Source: Cytobacillus purgationiresistens (GTDB lineage Bacteria; Bacillota; Bacilli; Bacillales; Cytobacillaceae). From it: DNA of 34,529 nucleotides. A model generated the notes under the pieces. The model did not search any database and had not been told where the DNA came from. It saw only the letters and a program-made list of their open reading frames with translations. A program made the position numbers and the translations under genes. Within the stretch, counting starts at the first letter, position 1. Each line of letters starts with the position of its first letter. Positions 33,749 to 34,529 of this stretch are shown piece after piece. The stretch lies in NCBI RefSeq assembly GCF_030813235.1, contig NZ_JAUSUB010000045.1, positions 1 through 34,529 of the forward strand, in the 5' to 3' direction.

Positions 33749-34529
33749 TACAGCTGGGGGCTGTCTCAAAAGCCCTTTTTTAAAGAAAAACCACGAGACG
33801 TGATGAAAGGTCTCGTGGTTTTTGCGTATTTTAGACGAATATATATCTTTCGAGTGGCGGTCAACCGCCACTCGTTTCTTAAAGTTGTGAGCGAGGGCGA
33901 TGAGCCCGAGCTCCACATGCACCTTTTGGCGACCTCTCAGGTGTAAACGCCGGAAGCCGAGGTTTTGTTTGATATGACCAAATACACTTTCCACATCGAT
34001 TTTTCTTTTTTGGTAAAGTGTTCGGCCTTCTTCGCTATTCAGTTTCCGATTTTGTTTCGCTCTTAACTCTTCATAAACCGGGTTATAGTGAATCTGCCTG
34101 TTCCCCTTTGCTTTTGTACAGTCTGATTTGAACGGACATCCTTCACATGATTCACTTTCATAGATTTTGAAATCTCTTTTGTAGCCATACCGATCGGTCT
34201 TTTGACTATACCGTTTGAATAATACTTTTCTTTCGTTCGGGCACCAATAAAAATCATCAGCTTCATCATAATGCCGATTATGTGGGTGGTAGGCTTTTTT
34301 TGAATAAGATCGCTTTTGTTCTTGACGAAACGTATTGTAAGGGATGAGGGTATCAAAATTTTCTTCTTCCATCGCGACATAGTTCGATTCACTGCCATAT
34401 CCTGCGTCCGCTATCAAGACTTCGGATAAGGGTGAACCACTCTGTTTTAAGGATGCGATATGTGGTTTTAAACAACGTGTGTCTGTTGGATTCGTATGTA
34501 AACTATAATGAAGAATAAATTGATTTTGT
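33737..34529 (-). CDS. IS1182-family transposase, C-terminal part (cut by window edge)
   Basis: The frame is open from the stop at 33737 to the right edge, so this is a 5'-truncated view. The DDE domain is seen: the second aspartate in LIADAGYGSE, and the last acidic residue in DVESVFGHIKQNLGFRR. The cysteine cluster CEGCPFKSDC and the block YYSLHTN-type region upstream are typical of IS1182-like transposases. Its last codons run past the element's terminal repeat into host DNA and overlap the 3' end of the binding-protein gene by 12 bp on the opposite strand. No frameshift or stop interrupts the visible part, so it may be intact. Confidence 0.9.
   Translation of the reverse strand, partial: QNQFILHYSLHTNPTDTRCLKPHIASLKQSGSPLSEVLIADAGYGSESNYVAMEEENFDTLIPYNTFRQEQKRSYSKKAYHPHNRHYDEADDFYWCPNERKVLFKRYSQKTDRYGYKRDFKIYESESCEGCPFKSDCTKAKGNRQIHYNPVYEELRAKQNRKLNSEEGRTLYQKRKIDVESVFGHIKQNLGFRRLHLRGRQKVHVELGLIALAHNFKKRVAVDRHSKDIYSSKIRKNHETFHHVSWFFFKKGLLRQPPAVLVS
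33758..33781 (+). terminator. Hairpin formed by the IS end, probable terminator of the binding-protein gene
   Basis: GGGCT (33758-33762) pairs with AGCCC (33771-33775), and six T follow (33776-33781). The hairpin is part of the IS terminal repeat and could stop transcription from the binding-protein gene. Confidence 0.6.
33786..33823. terminator. Strong bidirectional terminator inside the transposase 3' coding region
   Basis: A perfect 14-bp stem (33786-33799 with 33810-33823) whose outer five pairs are A-T, so both strands end in a U-tract. It overlaps the transposase codons for HETFHH to WFFF and would protect the element from outside transcription. Confidence 0.8.

Larger units (their letters stand above)
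33756..34529 (-). mobile_element. IS1182-family insertion sequence, right part
   Basis: The end of the element is marked by GGGGGCTGTCTCAAAAGCCC starting at 33756, a sequence typical of IS1182-family terminal repeats. It lies 8 bp behind the TAA of the binding-protein gene. The other end lies outside the window, so target duplication and completeness cannot be judged. Confidence 0.8.

Overview
The window looks like chromosomal DNA of a low-GC Gram-positive bacterium in the Bacillaceae. Strong AGGAGG-type ribosome binding sites, frequent TTG and GTG starts, and gene products that read like Bacillus subtilis YhcU, YhcT, HelD, YkaA-Pit, TcyP, SwrC-YerO and AcsA support this. No rRNA, tRNA, prophage or CRISPR is visible. 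All assignments come from reading the sequence; no database search was possible.

Layout. 1-714 is a tandem array of 51-bp units that runs off the left edge. 784-6151 holds a YhcU-like protein, an RluA-type pseudouridine synthase, a small stress membrane protein, an aldo/keto reductase and the RNA polymerase-associated helicase HelD. 6569-8198 is a phosphate uptake pair (PhoU-like accessory protein and Pit). 8618-9919 is a purine permease behind a promoter flanked by PurR-box-like sites. 9983-10918 is a second, unrelated tandem array with a 52-bp unit. 11031-14414 holds the cystine symporter TcyP, a frameshifted mini-gene, ProC and a 3-methyladenine DNA glycosylase. 14475-18679 is the divergent pair of an RND exporter (SwrC) and its TetR-type regulator (YerO), with two TGAC-N6-GTCA operators between them. 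18850-19071 encodes a small protein behind a promoter with an inverted repeat.

The centrepiece is a methionine/sulfur operon on the minus strand, 26555-19154. Its order is metY (fused to a CoA-binding domain), an ssuA-, ssuC-, ssuB-like ABC importer, an AcsA-like acetate-CoA ligase and homoserine dehydrogenase. Upstream lie two complete SAM-I riboswitches in series, each with its own promoter and its own terminator. The genes suggest a self-contained route: import of a sulfur compound, supply of homoserine, sulfhydrylation of O-acetylhomoserine with release of acetate, and recycling of that acetate to acetyl-CoA. A CoA-pyrophosphatase-type Nudix gene lies just upstream.

27999-33748 is a peptide or glutathione-type ABC transporter: four minus-strand genes (permeases C and B, ATPases D and F) and a divergent binding lipoprotein. 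The right edge is the 3' part of an IS1182-family element inserted directly behind the binding-protein gene.
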